Shown here: positions 1 to 8,889 of the stretch, one piece after another | How positions within the stretch are numbered: position 1 is the stretch's first letter | Layout: each line of letters starts with the position of its first letter | Assembly (NCBI RefSeq): GCF_014901205.1 | Contig: NZ_JACNMU010000011.1 | Location: 19,637-83,636 of the forward strand | DNA: 64,000 nucleotides | Source of the DNA: Meridianimarinicoccus sp. MJW13 | GTDB taxonomy: Bacteria; Pseudomonadota; Alphaproteobacteria; Rhodobacterales; Rhodobacteraceae | Reading direction: 5' to 3' | Notes under the pieces: model-generated | What the model was told of the DNA's origin: nothing | Databases searched by the model: none | What the model saw: only the letters and a program-made list of their open reading frames with translations | Translations under genes and position numbers: made by a program

Positions 1-864
1 CATCAGAAACTCCGGGGTCCCGCCCATGAGAAATCCGAGGTTCTCGGCACTGCCTTGCAGCACATCGTTCAGTATCCGGAGGATCTGCTCGTAGTTTGCA
101 TTGCGCGCCTGCGACGAGGTGAGCTTGTAGAGGTTCACCATCTCGTCGAGACCGACGAGCAAGCCTTTGTAACCGGCCTCGCACACAAATGCCGACATCA
201 GCTTCAGATGGTCATAGACACTGGCGTCGTCGATGATCGTTCGCACACCAAGCGCCTTGCGCGCGTCGGTGCGTGTCGCGAACTCGCCGCGCAGCCATCT
301 CAGGGCTGCGGATTTTAACTCGTCGTCGCCGGTCTCATGGCCTTCCCAATATCGACGGATGACTTCGGCGAACTCAAACCCTCCGGTAAGTTCTTCAAAG
401 TGGCCAAGGCGTTCACGAATGACGGTCCCCGTGGGCAAATCCCGTTCTTCAGCATCTCGGTGAGCCTGGCTGACAAACCGTTCCACCACGCTGGCCAATG
501 CCCCGCCATCGGGCTTTGTCCGCGTCGAGAGGTTTCGGGCCATCTCCGCATACAGCCCCCGAGCTTGTCCGCCGGTCGCGTGAATGCGGCGATCCGGCGC
601 CAGATCCGCGAACATCACGACTAGGCCTTTCTCCAAGGCGACGAGGCGGATCAGGTTCATGAAGAACGTCTTGCCCGATCCGTATTCCCCGATGATGAAC
701 CTGATTGCCGATCCGCCATCGGATATCCGGTCCATGTCCTTAACGAGCTCTTCAATCTCCCGGACGCGGCCGACCTGGATATGGCGCAAACCTAGCTTGG
801 GCACGACCCCGGCCCGAAGCGCCTGTACGATTGCATCGCGTTCACGTGGTTTCAACTTAGACAT
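1..864 (-). CDS. sngB: BrxD/DUF2791-like P-loop ATPase, SngB of a Shango system (3' end cut by window)
   Basis: Open leftward frame from the ATG at 864 to the window edge with no stop, so about 288 residues of a longer protein are visible. It begins MSKLKPRERDAIVQAL and carries a Walker A motif GEYGSGKTFF near residue 60, in the sequence context typical of BREX BrxD / DUF2791 ATP-binding proteins. A Walker B-like LLVGLDEM follows near residue 245. Its ATG overlaps the 3' end of the TerB-domain gene by 8 bp, so the two are translationally coupled. In Shango (TerB protein, ATPase, helicase) this is the middle gene; the helicase would lie left of the window and is not seen. Family is fairly clear; the Shango name rests on gene order. 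Confidence 0.8.
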   Translation of the reverse strand, partial: MSKLKPRERDAIVQALRAGVVPKLGLRHIQVGRVREIEELVKDMDRISDGGSAIRFIIGEYGSGKTFFMNLIRLVALEKGLVVMFADLAPDRRIHATGGQARGLYAEMARNLSTRTKPDGGALASVVERFVSQAHRDAEERDLPTGTVIRERLGHFEELTGGFEFAEVIRRYWEGHETGDDELKSAALRWLRGEFATRTDARKALGVRTIIDDASVYDHLKLMSAFVCEAGYKGLLVGLDEMVNLYKLTSSQARNANYEQILRILNDVLQGSAENLGFLMGGTPEFLM

Positions 865-3385
865 CCCTGCCCTCCGCACTCATCTTTTCTTTTACCGCCT
901 CCGCAATCTCCGGAGACACGTCATATCCATCATACTCGTCGAGAAGCGCTTCATCGTAGGTCTCAAAAGCCCATTCATTCACAACTTCCAGTGCCCCGGA
1001 CGCCATCAAGCCATGCGAGGCGCAGATCGTCTCGAACTCTGTGTCAGACCAATGCTCCCGAGTAACTAGTTCGAGGACAAGGGCGCCGTGTTTCGGGTCA
1101 AGCCCCGCCAGCTGGCTTTGGCTGGCGGGCCCAGACGCACCACTTTCTTCCTCTTCGACATCGAAAATCCGACCGAGGACGGACGACACGCGCTCAGTGT
1201 CCGAACGGATTGCTGCGATCCGCGACGCGTCGAGTTTGGGTCCGCTGGCTTTTTCAAGATCGGGTATCGCTTCGCCCGGGCGACCCGGTTGCGAGGCACG
1301 AACAGTGCGAGGACCATCCGCGACTTCGCCAGCATGCAGATCCGAGTAGGCAAGCTCAGGATCGAGGCCCAAAGCCTTGTAGATTTTCTCGATGCTTGCG
1401 ACTTCGTCGGAGTGAATAATGCCATCGGCATGTGCTGCACCAACCAGTGCTGCCCGCATAGCGGCCTGGCTGTCTTGGCCCACTTCCTTCAATTTGCGCC
1501 GCAGAAGCGTCATGTCCGGCGGCACGGCCAGGAACCATTCAAGGTTTGCACGCAGCCTGCGGCGTTCCTGATCGCTAAGGGTCGCGGCAGAAACTTGATC
1601 TACCAGCGCCCTACGTTCCGGCTCCGCGATGCGACCATCCGCATGGGCGACGAACGACCCAAGTGCCAATTCGATCAAGGCGCTTCGATAGCTGTCGGAA
1701 ACTTCCTCCAGTCTTTCGATCGGTTCGCCCAGGCTAAACAGCACAACAGGCTCCTCCGCATTGGGCGACCGGAGCGCAAACCGAGGATCGGGCGCCAGAC
1801 CGAAACCGAGGCGCGCGAGCGCGTCGGCCGCTCCTGTCATTTGCCGTTTCCCGATCTTCTCGTTCGTTTCTCCCTCCAGCCGTCCGATCACCTCCTCAAG
1901 CGGCACCAATCCCCCCCGATCGACGATATCGATTGCCCATGATTTCAAGCGGTCCATTTCCTCTGATGGGAAAGCATCCCAAAGTTCAGAGGGCAGCAAG
2001 GCATGCGCTTCCACACTTCCGCGACCGTCAGGGTTTCGGCCCAGGAAGCGACTGAGCTTGTCGAGGTCGTTCATCACCTCGTCAGCCAACTCTTGGGCAA
2101 TCTCGACCGGTTTGCGCAGGCCGGAAATATCGGGGACCGGCTTGCCGTCGACGGTTGGGTTGGCGGACCCCTGAAACTCGCTGGAGGCGGCCCGATAGGA
2201 TGCAGTGAGTGATTTCCGTGGTTTTGTCACTTTGAGTCCATCAGGAAAACGCCGATCAAACCGCATACGGAACAGCGCGACGAACTCGTCACGGCACCGC
2301 GTCGCGGGAGTTCTCAGATTTGTTTCCGGATGGCAGATGAACCAACTCAGCAACCAGTCAGCTGTCAGGTTCTCGCCTTTGTCGATACGAGCTCCGATTG
2401 CGTATTTGAGTGAGAACGGAAGTTCCCAGCCCTGCTTCTCGAAAATCGGCTCGATAGCGTCGAGGTCGGTTTCGGCGAGCATCGCGATGTCGAGGAACTC
2501 ACCCAAATACCGCCTGACGGAATGGTTATCAGGGTAAAGTGACTGCAGCCGTCGAACTTCCTGGACGATATCCTTTGCATCTTCGTTCGACTGATCGACG
2601 AAGAAGCGACGCTCCAGCCCGTAGAAGTACAAGAACATGTAGCCGGGGTTATAGGAAGCGTCGCTTCGCCCACTTGCCAACCACTCCAAATAGGTTGCCC
2701 GACACTGGGGTGAGATATCCGAGTATCCGGGCCAATACGGCATGCTATCGCCAGCCTTGTCCCTGCCCGAGCGCGCGACCGACAGGGACGGATCGATATA
2801 GGCTCGGCATTTGTCACGATACCCGTAGGAGTTCAGCAAGGGAGGCGTGCCAACATAGACCATCCCGCCGATGTTGAGACCGGAGACGCTAGCCGTTTCG
2901 CTAGAAGGGACCCACCCGCTTTTCTTTGTTCGGGACGACCAGCTCGATGCAACTCGCCCAGATTGTTTTCTTTCAGCGGCTGCCGCAAGAGCTGGCGCCG
3001 CAGACTTTCCAGCGCGAACGATCTCAGCGTAGTCCTGCTTCGGTGGGGAATAGGCTTGCGTCGCAACCGATGCCGTGGAAACAATGGCTTCGCGAGTTCG
3101 TTCGCGTTCACGCTCGACACGATTTTCATACGCATTTGGAGACGCTACCAGCGCTAAATTCGGTTTTGTTGTTTCCGAACTCTTTGCGCCGCCATTTGTA
3201 GCGGCAATTTTTCTAGATCGCCGCCTTTCTTGCCACCAAACCAAAAAGACGGGCGCTCCCAATGCAAAAAGAACTTGGCTGCCGTCCGACCAAGACTGCA
3301 ATCCAAGGGTAACAATTACCAAAGCAGCAAAGAAATAAATCGCTAAAAAAAATGTAACGCGAAAAACCTTCCATACAAAACTCAT
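857..3385 (-). CDS. sngA: TerB-domain membrane protein, SngA of a Shango system
   Basis: 842 residues from the ATG at 3385, chosen because GGAG lies about 9 bases upstream; the frame stays open to 3442. Two hydrophobic stretches (roughly residues 8-30 and 35-50) precede a basic patch, so the N-terminus is probably membrane anchored. After a variable linker comes a TerB_N-type region (GLNIGGMVYVG ... YNPGYMFLYFYGLERRFF, about 160-270). Two TerB-like acidic helical units follow (FVAHADGRIAEPERRALVDQ and AAHADGIIHSDEVASIEKIY), then a TerB_C-like end rich in acidic residues. TerB domains bind metal and recur in stress and defence loci. Neighbouring ATPase and coupling fit SngA of Shango, a known anti-phage system whose mechanism is only partly understood. 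Confidence 0.8.
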   Translation of the reverse strand: MSFVWKVFRVTFFLAIYFFAALVIVTLGLQSWSDGSQVLFALGAPVFLVWWQERRRSRKIAATNGGAKSSETTKPNLALVASPNAYENRVERERERTREAIVSTASVATQAYSPPKQDYAEIVRAGKSAAPALAAAAERKQSGRVASSWSSRTKKSGWVPSSETASVSGLNIGGMVYVGTPPLLNSYGYRDKCRAYIDPSLSVARSGRDKAGDSMPYWPGYSDISPQCRATYLEWLASGRSDASYNPGYMFLYFYGLERRFFVDQSNEDAKDIVQEVRRLQSLYPDNHSVRRYLGEFLDIAMLAETDLDAIEPIFEKQGWELPFSLKYAIGARIDKGENLTADWLLSWFICHPETNLRTPATRCRDEFVALFRMRFDRRFPDGLKVTKPRKSLTASYRAASSEFQGSANPTVDGKPVPDISGLRKPVEIAQELADEVMNDLDKLSRFLGRNPDGRGSVEAHALLPSELWDAFPSEEMDRLKSWAIDIVDRGGLVPLEEVIGRLEGETNEKIGKRQMTGAADALARLGFGLAPDPRFALRSPNAEEPVVLFSLGEPIERLEEVSDSYRSALIELALGSFVAHADGRIAEPERRALVDQVSAATLSDQERRRLRANLEWFLAVPPDMTLLRRKLKEVGQDSQAAMRAALVGAAHADGIIHSDEVASIEKIYKALGLDPELAYSDLHAGEVADGPRTVRASQPGRPGEAIPDLEKASGPKLDASRIAAIRSDTERVSSVLGRIFDVEEEESGASGPASQSQLAGLDPKHGALVLELVTREHWSDTEFETICASHGLMASGALEVVNEWAFETYDEALLDEYDGYDVSPEIAEAVKEKMSAEGRDV

Positions 3386-3498
3386 CAATAAAATCTCCAA
3401 ACTGGCCAGTTCGATCTCAAGAGAACGGCGCCCACATCTCAACCTCTAGGCGATTTTTCTCTGCTAGAACAATCGAATCCCCAGTGGGGGTGCACATT

Positions 3499-3801
3499 TC
3501 AGCAGTTTTCGAAGAGGTCAGGCGTGTTCGTGTCACGCACTCGGCTCAAACCTTCGCCAACATGCAAACATGGGTGCTTTATCCTATACAATCCCTTCGC
3601 GCCCTCAAAATGAGCGCTGCCACCATTGGGCATACGGACCGTGACCACGTCTGCACCGCATATGGGGCACTGATGCCGGAAACTGCGCTGGCGCTTTGCC
3701 TTCGAAGAAGACTGTAAGACCCAGCTTTCTCGAACGTCGGTAGTGCCACCATTTGGCAAGCGCCGCGAATGAGCTCGCCGTCGAAACCAACGAGGATCCA
3801 T
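3499..3801 (-). CDS. small zinc-ribbon-like protein in the SbcCD-Shango operon
   Basis: 100 residues. The start is fixed by a TGATG overlap with the sbcC stop (one base shared), so it is almost certainly translated with sbcC. The central part holds CPICGADVVTVRMPNGG, followed by HFEGAKGLYRIKHPCLH. Two Cys plus a downstream Cys/His cluster could make one zinc site. No membrane segment or signal peptide is visible, and I do not recognise a named family. It sits between sbcC and sngA, about 110 bp from the latter, so it is either a cofactor of the nuclease or an extra Shango subunit. The function is unknown. Confidence 0.7.
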   Translation of the reverse strand: MDPRWFRRRAHSRRLPNGGTTDVRESWVLQSSSKAKRQRSFRHQCPICGADVVTVRMPNGGSAHFEGAKGLYRIKHPCLHVGEGLSRVRDTNTPDLFENC

Positions 3802-6800
3802 CAGACCACCCCCCTTTCCTCTATACTACTCCCAGACATCCCTTTTCTGACATAGAAGCCGTTTGGGATCGCCTCCTGGACGAGCGGTACATGCGAAATC
3901 AGACCCACCGCACGGTTCTGTCGGACGATGGAGTTGAGGACCTGTAGGACCTGGTCGAGCGTGCCGGACCCGTTTTCGGTGTCGAGGCTTCCAAACCCTT
4001 CGTCGATAAAAATCGTGTCGAGCCGGACTTTGCCGCTCGCCGCTTCGACCACGTCGGCAAGACCCAGTGCGAGAGCGAGTGCCGCAATGAACGTCTCGCC
4101 GCCTGAGAGTGTGCTTGTAGCGCGTGATTTCCCAGTGTGCGCGTCAAACACCTGTGTTCCAAGGCCTCGCTTGCCTCGCCCTCCGTTCTCCATCTCACGC
4201 TCGAGACTATACTGATAGTTTGTCATCGGACCGAAGCGTAGGTTTGCAGCTTCCAGAATCTGATCGAACATCGCGCCTATTGCGAATGTCTCCAGGGTCA
4301 GTCTTTGCGAGTTCTGCCCGTTCACCAGCGCTGCTAGACCGCGCAGCGGGCCGGATGCCGCTTCGGCTTCGTCAAGCTTGCGCAGCGTCTCGTCCATCAC
4401 CTTTTTAAGCCGATCCAAATGATCGACACGGGTCTGGGCGGCGATGCGTTCTTCGGTCGCCCTGCTGAGCGCCTCGGCATGGGTCTGGTGCGTTTCTCGT
4501 AGCGCTTCGAGATCAGGCCGGGACATCCCTTCGATCGCAGAGGCGGCATCTGTGGCTGCGTCAGACGCACTCTTGTGCTCGCGCCGGTATGTCTCGACGG
4601 CTTCCCTATCCTCATCGAGAGTTTCGATGGCTGGTTTGAGAGACTGAAACGCCTCTGCTGTGAGGCCAGCTCCAGCCAGTCTCGTCCGGAAGACCTCAAC
4701 CGCCTTTTGATGGCGCGCCTTACAGTCCACGAGCGCCTTACTTGCGCTTTCAAGATCCTTAACCGCGCCGAGTGCCATTTCGCGCGCGGAGTTCAGCGCT
4801 TTGTCTGCCCCGATCCGCGCCGCCTGAAGCGACTCCAGCGACCCGGTCACCTTCTTCAAATTGGCCGCGAGCGCCGTGACATCGCGCAGGTCCTGCGGCA
4901 CCTCGGCAAGCTTTCCATCGCGAGTCGCCTTGGCCTCAGTAGCCTTGTTCCGCCGCTCATCGAAGCTGTCCCGCAACTCATCGCGTTTCCGCTCCAATTC
5001 CTCGATCTGAAGTGCCAGTTCCTCGATCCCGGTCTCCGCGGCAAGAATGTCTACCCGGGGCCCAAGCGCTGCGAGTGCGTCGTCTGCATGACCGATTCGC
5101 GCCGCGATGACGGCTGCGCGCTCCTCTGGCGGTTCAAGGGTGGACAAGCGTTTCTGTCGCTCCTCGAGCGTCGCTTGCACCCCGACCAGTGCTTCGCCAG
5201 CTTTCCGGGCATCGCGATCGGCGGCCAGCCATGCTTCTCGTGACTCACGGAATGCCTTGTCCAGGCCGGCACTACCGATCTCGCCAGTCGCCGGCGCAGG
5301 ATGTTCGGTTGCGCCACAGACCGGACATGGCGACCCTGCTTCCAATCTCATCGCAAGGTGAAGCGCCTGTGCGGCCGCTAGATCCCGTTCGGCCGTCTCA
5401 TAATCATCTCGCGCCTTCTCGGCCTTTCCGGCCGCAGCTTCCGACGTCCGCAGTTGTTCTTCGACAGCGGCCTGAGCCGTTGCAACATCCTGCAAAGCGA
5501 CCTCGTAGGACTTGGCGGCCAGATGCCGTTTGTCGAGCTCTGCGCGCCGACCCGCGATCTCGGCGCGCTTCGCCTCCGTTTCGCGCGCAGCTTTTAGCTC
5601 TGCGCTTTTCGAGGTGCGCTTCTCCTGCAGTTCGGTCAGTTGTGCCTTTGCTGCCTTAAAAGCGTTGTCGGCGTCCCGCTGCTCTTTTAGCGCGGTTTCG
5701 ACTGCCTGATTGCTATCGGCCGCTTCCTCGAGGATTCGACCATACCTCTCCAGTTCATCACTTCTCCGGCGCAGGGTTTCGACCTCATCGGCACGATCGT
5801 CCTCGCGCCGGAGCGCCTCTGCCGCCTTTTCTGCTTCTCTGGAAGCAAGCTCGCTGGCCTCGTCAGCCTTGTTGCGCGCGCCCTCGGCTTCACCAACCTC
5901 ACGTTCGGCATCCCTCACTCGTTCCTCGACATCGATCAGACCGCGCGCGCGCTCGGCTTGTCGGATCTGCTCAGAAAGCGTCTCGACATCGCCCTTCTGC
6001 GCCTCAAGTGCGCGAAGCCGTTCGTTCATCTTTTCGGCCGTCGCGAATTTTTCTTCGATCGCCTCCGCCTGACGCACTGCTTTCTCGGCAGCTTCCGCCG
6101 TCGCCTTCCCGGTTTCTTCGTTCGCGCGTAGCTCTGCGCATTTCCCAGCTGCGGCTTCGATGCCCGAAATCAGTGCATCAGTGCTTTCGAACCCTTCTGC
6201 CGCGAGTTGCCTGATGCAGAGCGCACGTTCCTCTCGCACCTGCCGTTCAGCCTCATCGGCTGCTGACTTGAGATCGGCCATGAGCTTCTCGTATAGCGAG
6301 ACATCGAAGAGTTCTCGCAGGATTTCGAGGCGCTCTTTCGTCTTGGCCGAAAGGAACTTCTCGAAGCGCCCTTGCGGCAAGAGGACGATCTGGCGAAATT
6401 GCTCGGAGCCATATCCAAGCATCTCGACGAGGGCCGCGTCGACCTCGCGCACCTTCTTCTCTGCCACGATCTTGCCCCGCGCTGCGTCTGTAATGTCATC
6501 CAACGACATTCCAGTCGCATCGAACAGAAAGGCCTCATGTGCGCTCCGCGTCTCGCCTTCACCGCGTGCCTTAGGTCGCATCTGGTCGGGTCGGCGAAGC
6601 ACAACATATCGCCGCTCACCAATGTCGAACACGAACTCCGCCTCGGTCATTATATCCGGATCGGCGTGATCCGAGCGCAACGAAGGAGCGTCTTGCTCTG
6701 CCTTCGCCGCTTCTCCAAAGAGCGCAAAGGTCATCGCGCTGAAGACGGTCGATTTACCTGATCCTGTTTGTCCGTAGATGCCGAAAAGACCCGCCTCAAC

Positions 6801-6875
6801 GGCATCCCGAAAGTCGATAACCACCCGACCTGGATAGGGACCGAACGCCTGAAGTGTTAGCCGAACCGGTCTCAT
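3801..6875 (-). CDS. sbcC: SbcC-type SMC-like ATPase of an SbcCD nuclease
   Basis: 1024 residues, usual for SbcC/Rad50. The N-terminal Walker A is GIYGQTGSGKSTVFSAMTF (about 33-51). Two long charged coiled-coil arms flank a zinc hook CPVCGATEH near residue 515. The C-terminal lobe has the ABC signature STLSGGETF and Walker B LDTIFIDEGFGSLD. With SbcD it should form an ATP-driven exo/endonuclease acting on DNA ends, hairpins and protein-blocked ends. The start ATG overlaps the sbcD stop as ATGA and the stop overlaps the next gene as TGATG. Its place inside a defence operon on a plasmid suggests a dedicated anti-invader copy rather than the housekeeping enzyme; that part is inference. Confidence 0.93.
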   Translation of the reverse strand: MRPVRLTLQAFGPYPGRVVIDFRDAVEAGLFGIYGQTGSGKSTVFSAMTFALFGEAAKAEQDAPSLRSDHADPDIMTEAEFVFDIGERRYVVLRRPDQMRPKARGEGETRSAHEAFLFDATGMSLDDITDAARGKIVAEKKVREVDAALVEMLGYGSEQFRQIVLLPQGRFEKFLSAKTKERLEILRELFDVSLYEKLMADLKSAADEAERQVREERALCIRQLAAEGFESTDALISGIEAAAGKCAELRANEETGKATAEAAEKAVRQAEAIEEKFATAEKMNERLRALEAQKGDVETLSEQIRQAERARGLIDVEERVRDAEREVGEAEGARNKADEASELASREAEKAAEALRREDDRADEVETLRRRSDELERYGRILEEAADSNQAVETALKEQRDADNAFKAAKAQLTELQEKRTSKSAELKAARETEAKRAEIAGRRAELDKRHLAAKSYEVALQDVATAQAAVEEQLRTSEAAAGKAEKARDDYETAERDLAAAQALHLAMRLEAGSPCPVCGATEHPAPATGEIGSAGLDKAFRESREAWLAADRDARKAGEALVGVQATLEERQKRLSTLEPPEERAAVIAARIGHADDALAALGPRVDILAAETGIEELALQIEELERKRDELRDSFDERRNKATEAKATRDGKLAEVPQDLRDVTALAANLKKVTGSLESLQAARIGADKALNSAREMALGAVKDLESASKALVDCKARHQKAVEVFRTRLAGAGLTAEAFQSLKPAIETLDEDREAVETYRREHKSASDAATDAASAIEGMSRPDLEALRETHQTHAEALSRATEERIAAQTRVDHLDRLKKVMDETLRKLDEAEAASGPLRGLAALVNGQNSQRLTLETFAIGAMFDQILEAANLRFGPMTNYQYSLEREMENGGRGKRGLGTQVFDAHTGKSRATSTLSGGETFIAALALALGLADVVEAASGKVRLDTIFIDEGFGSLDTENGSGTLDQVLQVLNSIVRQNRAVGLISHVPLVQEAIPNGFYVRKGMSGSSIEERGVV

Positions 6876-8014
6876 TGGACATCCTCCGTCTCGCGCAGGC
6901 GACCGAGTGCCGACGCTACGACCTCCAGTTCGTTCTCTGAGAACCCTTCTTCCCGCACGTGTTCGAGGAAGTCGCCAATGACCTCGACAGGGTTCGCGAC
7001 CGCTAGGGCACGTCCCGTTAAGGACTTCACTTCTGGCGCCTGTTCATCCCGCTCGTAGAAAAGTTCACAGGCGTTCGGGAACACGTCGCGGATGCGCTTC
7101 ATTCCATCGATCACAGGCGCATCATCGGTAAGCACGGCTTTGATAAAATCGTCAGATCGGTCTGCGAGGAGAAGTTCTGCGTGACGTCCCTTCAAGACGC
7201 GCACTTGGCGAATGGGTGTGAAAGGAATGCTCTCTATCGTGGTTTGCCCGACTGCATCGATCTCGACGAGGCTCATCGACTTCTGGCAGTCAGATTCATC
7301 AAACCCGAAAGCCAGTGGCGATCCCGAATACCGGATATGAGGGGCACCAACCGATTGCGGCCGGTGCAGATGGCCAAGAGCCACATAATGGGCACCCTCA
7401 AACACGGCCGAACTGACGGTCTCGATGCCGCCGACCCTAGTGAGAGGTCGTTCACTTTCGCTGCTTGAAGCCCCGGCTACGAAAGCATGCGAAACGACGA
7501 CCCAACGCGTACCATCGGGAATGTTACGCCGACCGCAAGCCACCTGAGCCGCGAGAACGTCCTCGGGAGTGTGGAGAGCTTCGTCGGAAAAACATTCACG
7601 GGCAGCATACTCGTAGGCGAAGGGCAACCCTGTGAACGCCACAGGTCCGTGGGCGTCCGTAAGTAACAGCGGCTTCTCGTCCGCACTGATAGCCCCACGT
7701 ATCAAAGCGCGTCGTGTGTCTGTCATGATCGCCATGGACGCGATTCGATCACCCGAGTCGTGATTGCCGGCGATCATTACCACGGCCGCCTCGGTCTCCG
7801 AGGCAACGCGCGCCAAGAACCCATTGAACTGACGCACGGCAGACGTCGGCGGGGCAGCCCGGTCAAAAATATCTCCTGCAATCACAAGAACGTCAACGTC
7901 GCGGGAGGTGATCGCCGAAACGATCTGATCGAGAATTGCTGCGTGATCGGCATCGAGAGGAATCCCGTTGAACTGACGTCCGAGATGGAGGTCGGCAGTG
8001 TGAAGAATCCTCAT
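6872..8014 (-). CDS. sbcD: SbcD-type Mre11-like nuclease subunit
   Basis: 380 residues. All calcineurin-like phosphoesterase motifs are present in order: TADLHLGR (metal-binding Asp and His near 8-10), AGDIFDR near 47, AGNHDSGD near 83, SHAFVAG and GHLH near 220. This is the manganese nuclease subunit that pairs with SbcC. It is the first gene of the leftward operon, starting 77 bp from the divergent WYL regulator. The C-terminal capping region is shorter than in E. coli SbcD but ends with an acidic helix that probably contacts the SbcC coiled coil. Confidence 0.93.
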   Translation of the reverse strand: MRILHTADLHLGRQFNGIPLDADHAAILDQIVSAITSRDVDVLVIAGDIFDRAAPPTSAVRQFNGFLARVASETEAAVVMIAGNHDSGDRIASMAIMTDTRRALIRGAISADEKPLLLTDAHGPVAFTGLPFAYEYAARECFSDEALHTPEDVLAAQVACGRRNIPDGTRWVVVSHAFVAGASSSESERPLTRVGGIETVSSAVFEGAHYVALGHLHRPQSVGAPHIRYSGSPLAFGFDESDCQKSMSLVEIDAVGQTTIESIPFTPIRQVRVLKGRHAELLLADRSDDFIKAVLTDDAPVIDGMKRIRDVFPNACELFYERDEQAPEVKSLTGRALAVANPVEVIGDFLEHVREEGFSENELEVVASALGRLRETEDVQ

Positions 8015-8091
8015 GACAATGGTCCATATAATTTTTATTCGTATAATTTCTAGATGGACATACAGGCGAGAGTCAAGGTAGGGATGCGCAC
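8015..8091. promoter_or_regulatory. divergent promoter/operator between sbcD and the WYL regulator
   Basis: A 77-bp AT-rich gap in a GC-rich region. GTCCAT at 8022-8027 and ATGGAC at 8054-8059 are inverted copies. Between them, TATAATTT occurs twice as a direct repeat (about 8027 and 8042). The layout suits a dimeric regulator controlling both promoters. WYL regulators of the BrxR/CapW type bind inverted repeats at such divergent defence promoters. Binding by the neighbouring protein is inferred, not seen. Confidence 0.5.
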
Positions 8092-8886
8092 ATGAAGCTC
8101 GACGACCTCAAACATGCGCAGAGAGAGCGCCTGATCTTTCTGGACCGTTGCCTGACTTGGCGGGGTATGGCAAACCGCAAGGATCTGATCGACCACTTCG
8201 GTATTTCGACCGCGCAGGCAGCGCTGGACTTCCGTGTCTATCTTGGTCTCGCGCACAGTTCACCGCCGACCTATGATCCGGTGCGAAAGACATACATAGC
8301 TGCGAGCGAGCACGAGGCATTAGCACCATCCGGCCTGACCGAAGCCTTCGATATCTTGGCATGCGTCGATGAAGACACGCCTTCGTCCGCGTTGCCTCGA
8401 CCGGAACGGAAGGCAGATCAAAGGACCATCGCGTTTCTTCATCAAGCAATCAGGTCGGGGAAAGCCGTCCACGTCCGATACACATCAATGTCGTCCGGTG
8501 CCGACGAAGGGCAGTGGATCGCACCGACCCGCTTCACGTCCGATGGTGAAAGCGTGCACTTGCGTGCCCACAGTTTCAAACGCGGTGAATATCGGAACTA
8601 CCTCCCGATCCGCATTGATCCTGACAGCTCCTTCGAGGAGAAACCCATAGACAAGCCTCTGCCGGAGGACGTGGATTGGAATACTCGAGCAATCATTTGG
8701 CTGCGACCAAAAACAGGACTTTCAGATGAGCAAGCAAAGGTCGTCAGACGTGAATTCGGCTTTGAAGGCGAATGGCTCCGTGTCGAAACCAGAAAAGCGC
8801 TGGAATTCTTTTTTGATCGTCGATGGGGGTTGGATACCGTAGGTGCACGGCTTGAGCGCGCGAAAACGGACTACGAACCAATATGA
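8092..8886 (+). CDS. WYL-domain transcriptional regulator (BrxR/CapW-like)
   Basis: 264 residues. An N-terminal winged helix (about 1-75, with NRKDLIDHFGISTAQAALDF as recognition region) is followed by a WYL/SH3-like domain (about 120-185: AVHVRYTSMSSG ... SVHLRAHSFKRGEYRNYLPIRI) and a C-terminal WCX-like domain ending in FEGEWLRVETRKALEFFFDRRWG. This order is that of BrxR and CapW, repressors placed divergently upstream of BREX, CBASS and other defence loci. It probably represses the sbcD operon until a nucleic-acid or nucleotide ligand is sensed by the WYL domain. The gene ends 3 bp from the stop of the convergent virD4-like gene. Confidence 0.85.
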   Translation: MKLDDLKHAQRERLIFLDRCLTWRGMANRKDLIDHFGISTAQAALDFRVYLGLAHSSPPTYDPVRKTYIAASEHEALAPSGLTEAFDILACVDEDTPSSALPRPERKADQRTIAFLHQAIRSGKAVHVRYTSMSSGADEGQWIAPTRFTSDGESVHLRAHSFKRGEYRNYLPIRIDPDSSFEEKPIDKPLPEDVDWNTRAIIWLRPKTGLSDEQAKVVRREFGFEGEWLRVETRKALEFFFDRRWGLDTVGARLERAKTDYEPI

Positions 8887-8889
8887 TAA

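Noticed and set aside
1..3442. A BREX system on the strength of the BrxD-like ATPase
   Set aside because: No PglX methylase, PglZ or BrxC-like gene is present. The TerB protein directly coupled to the ATPase fits Shango better.
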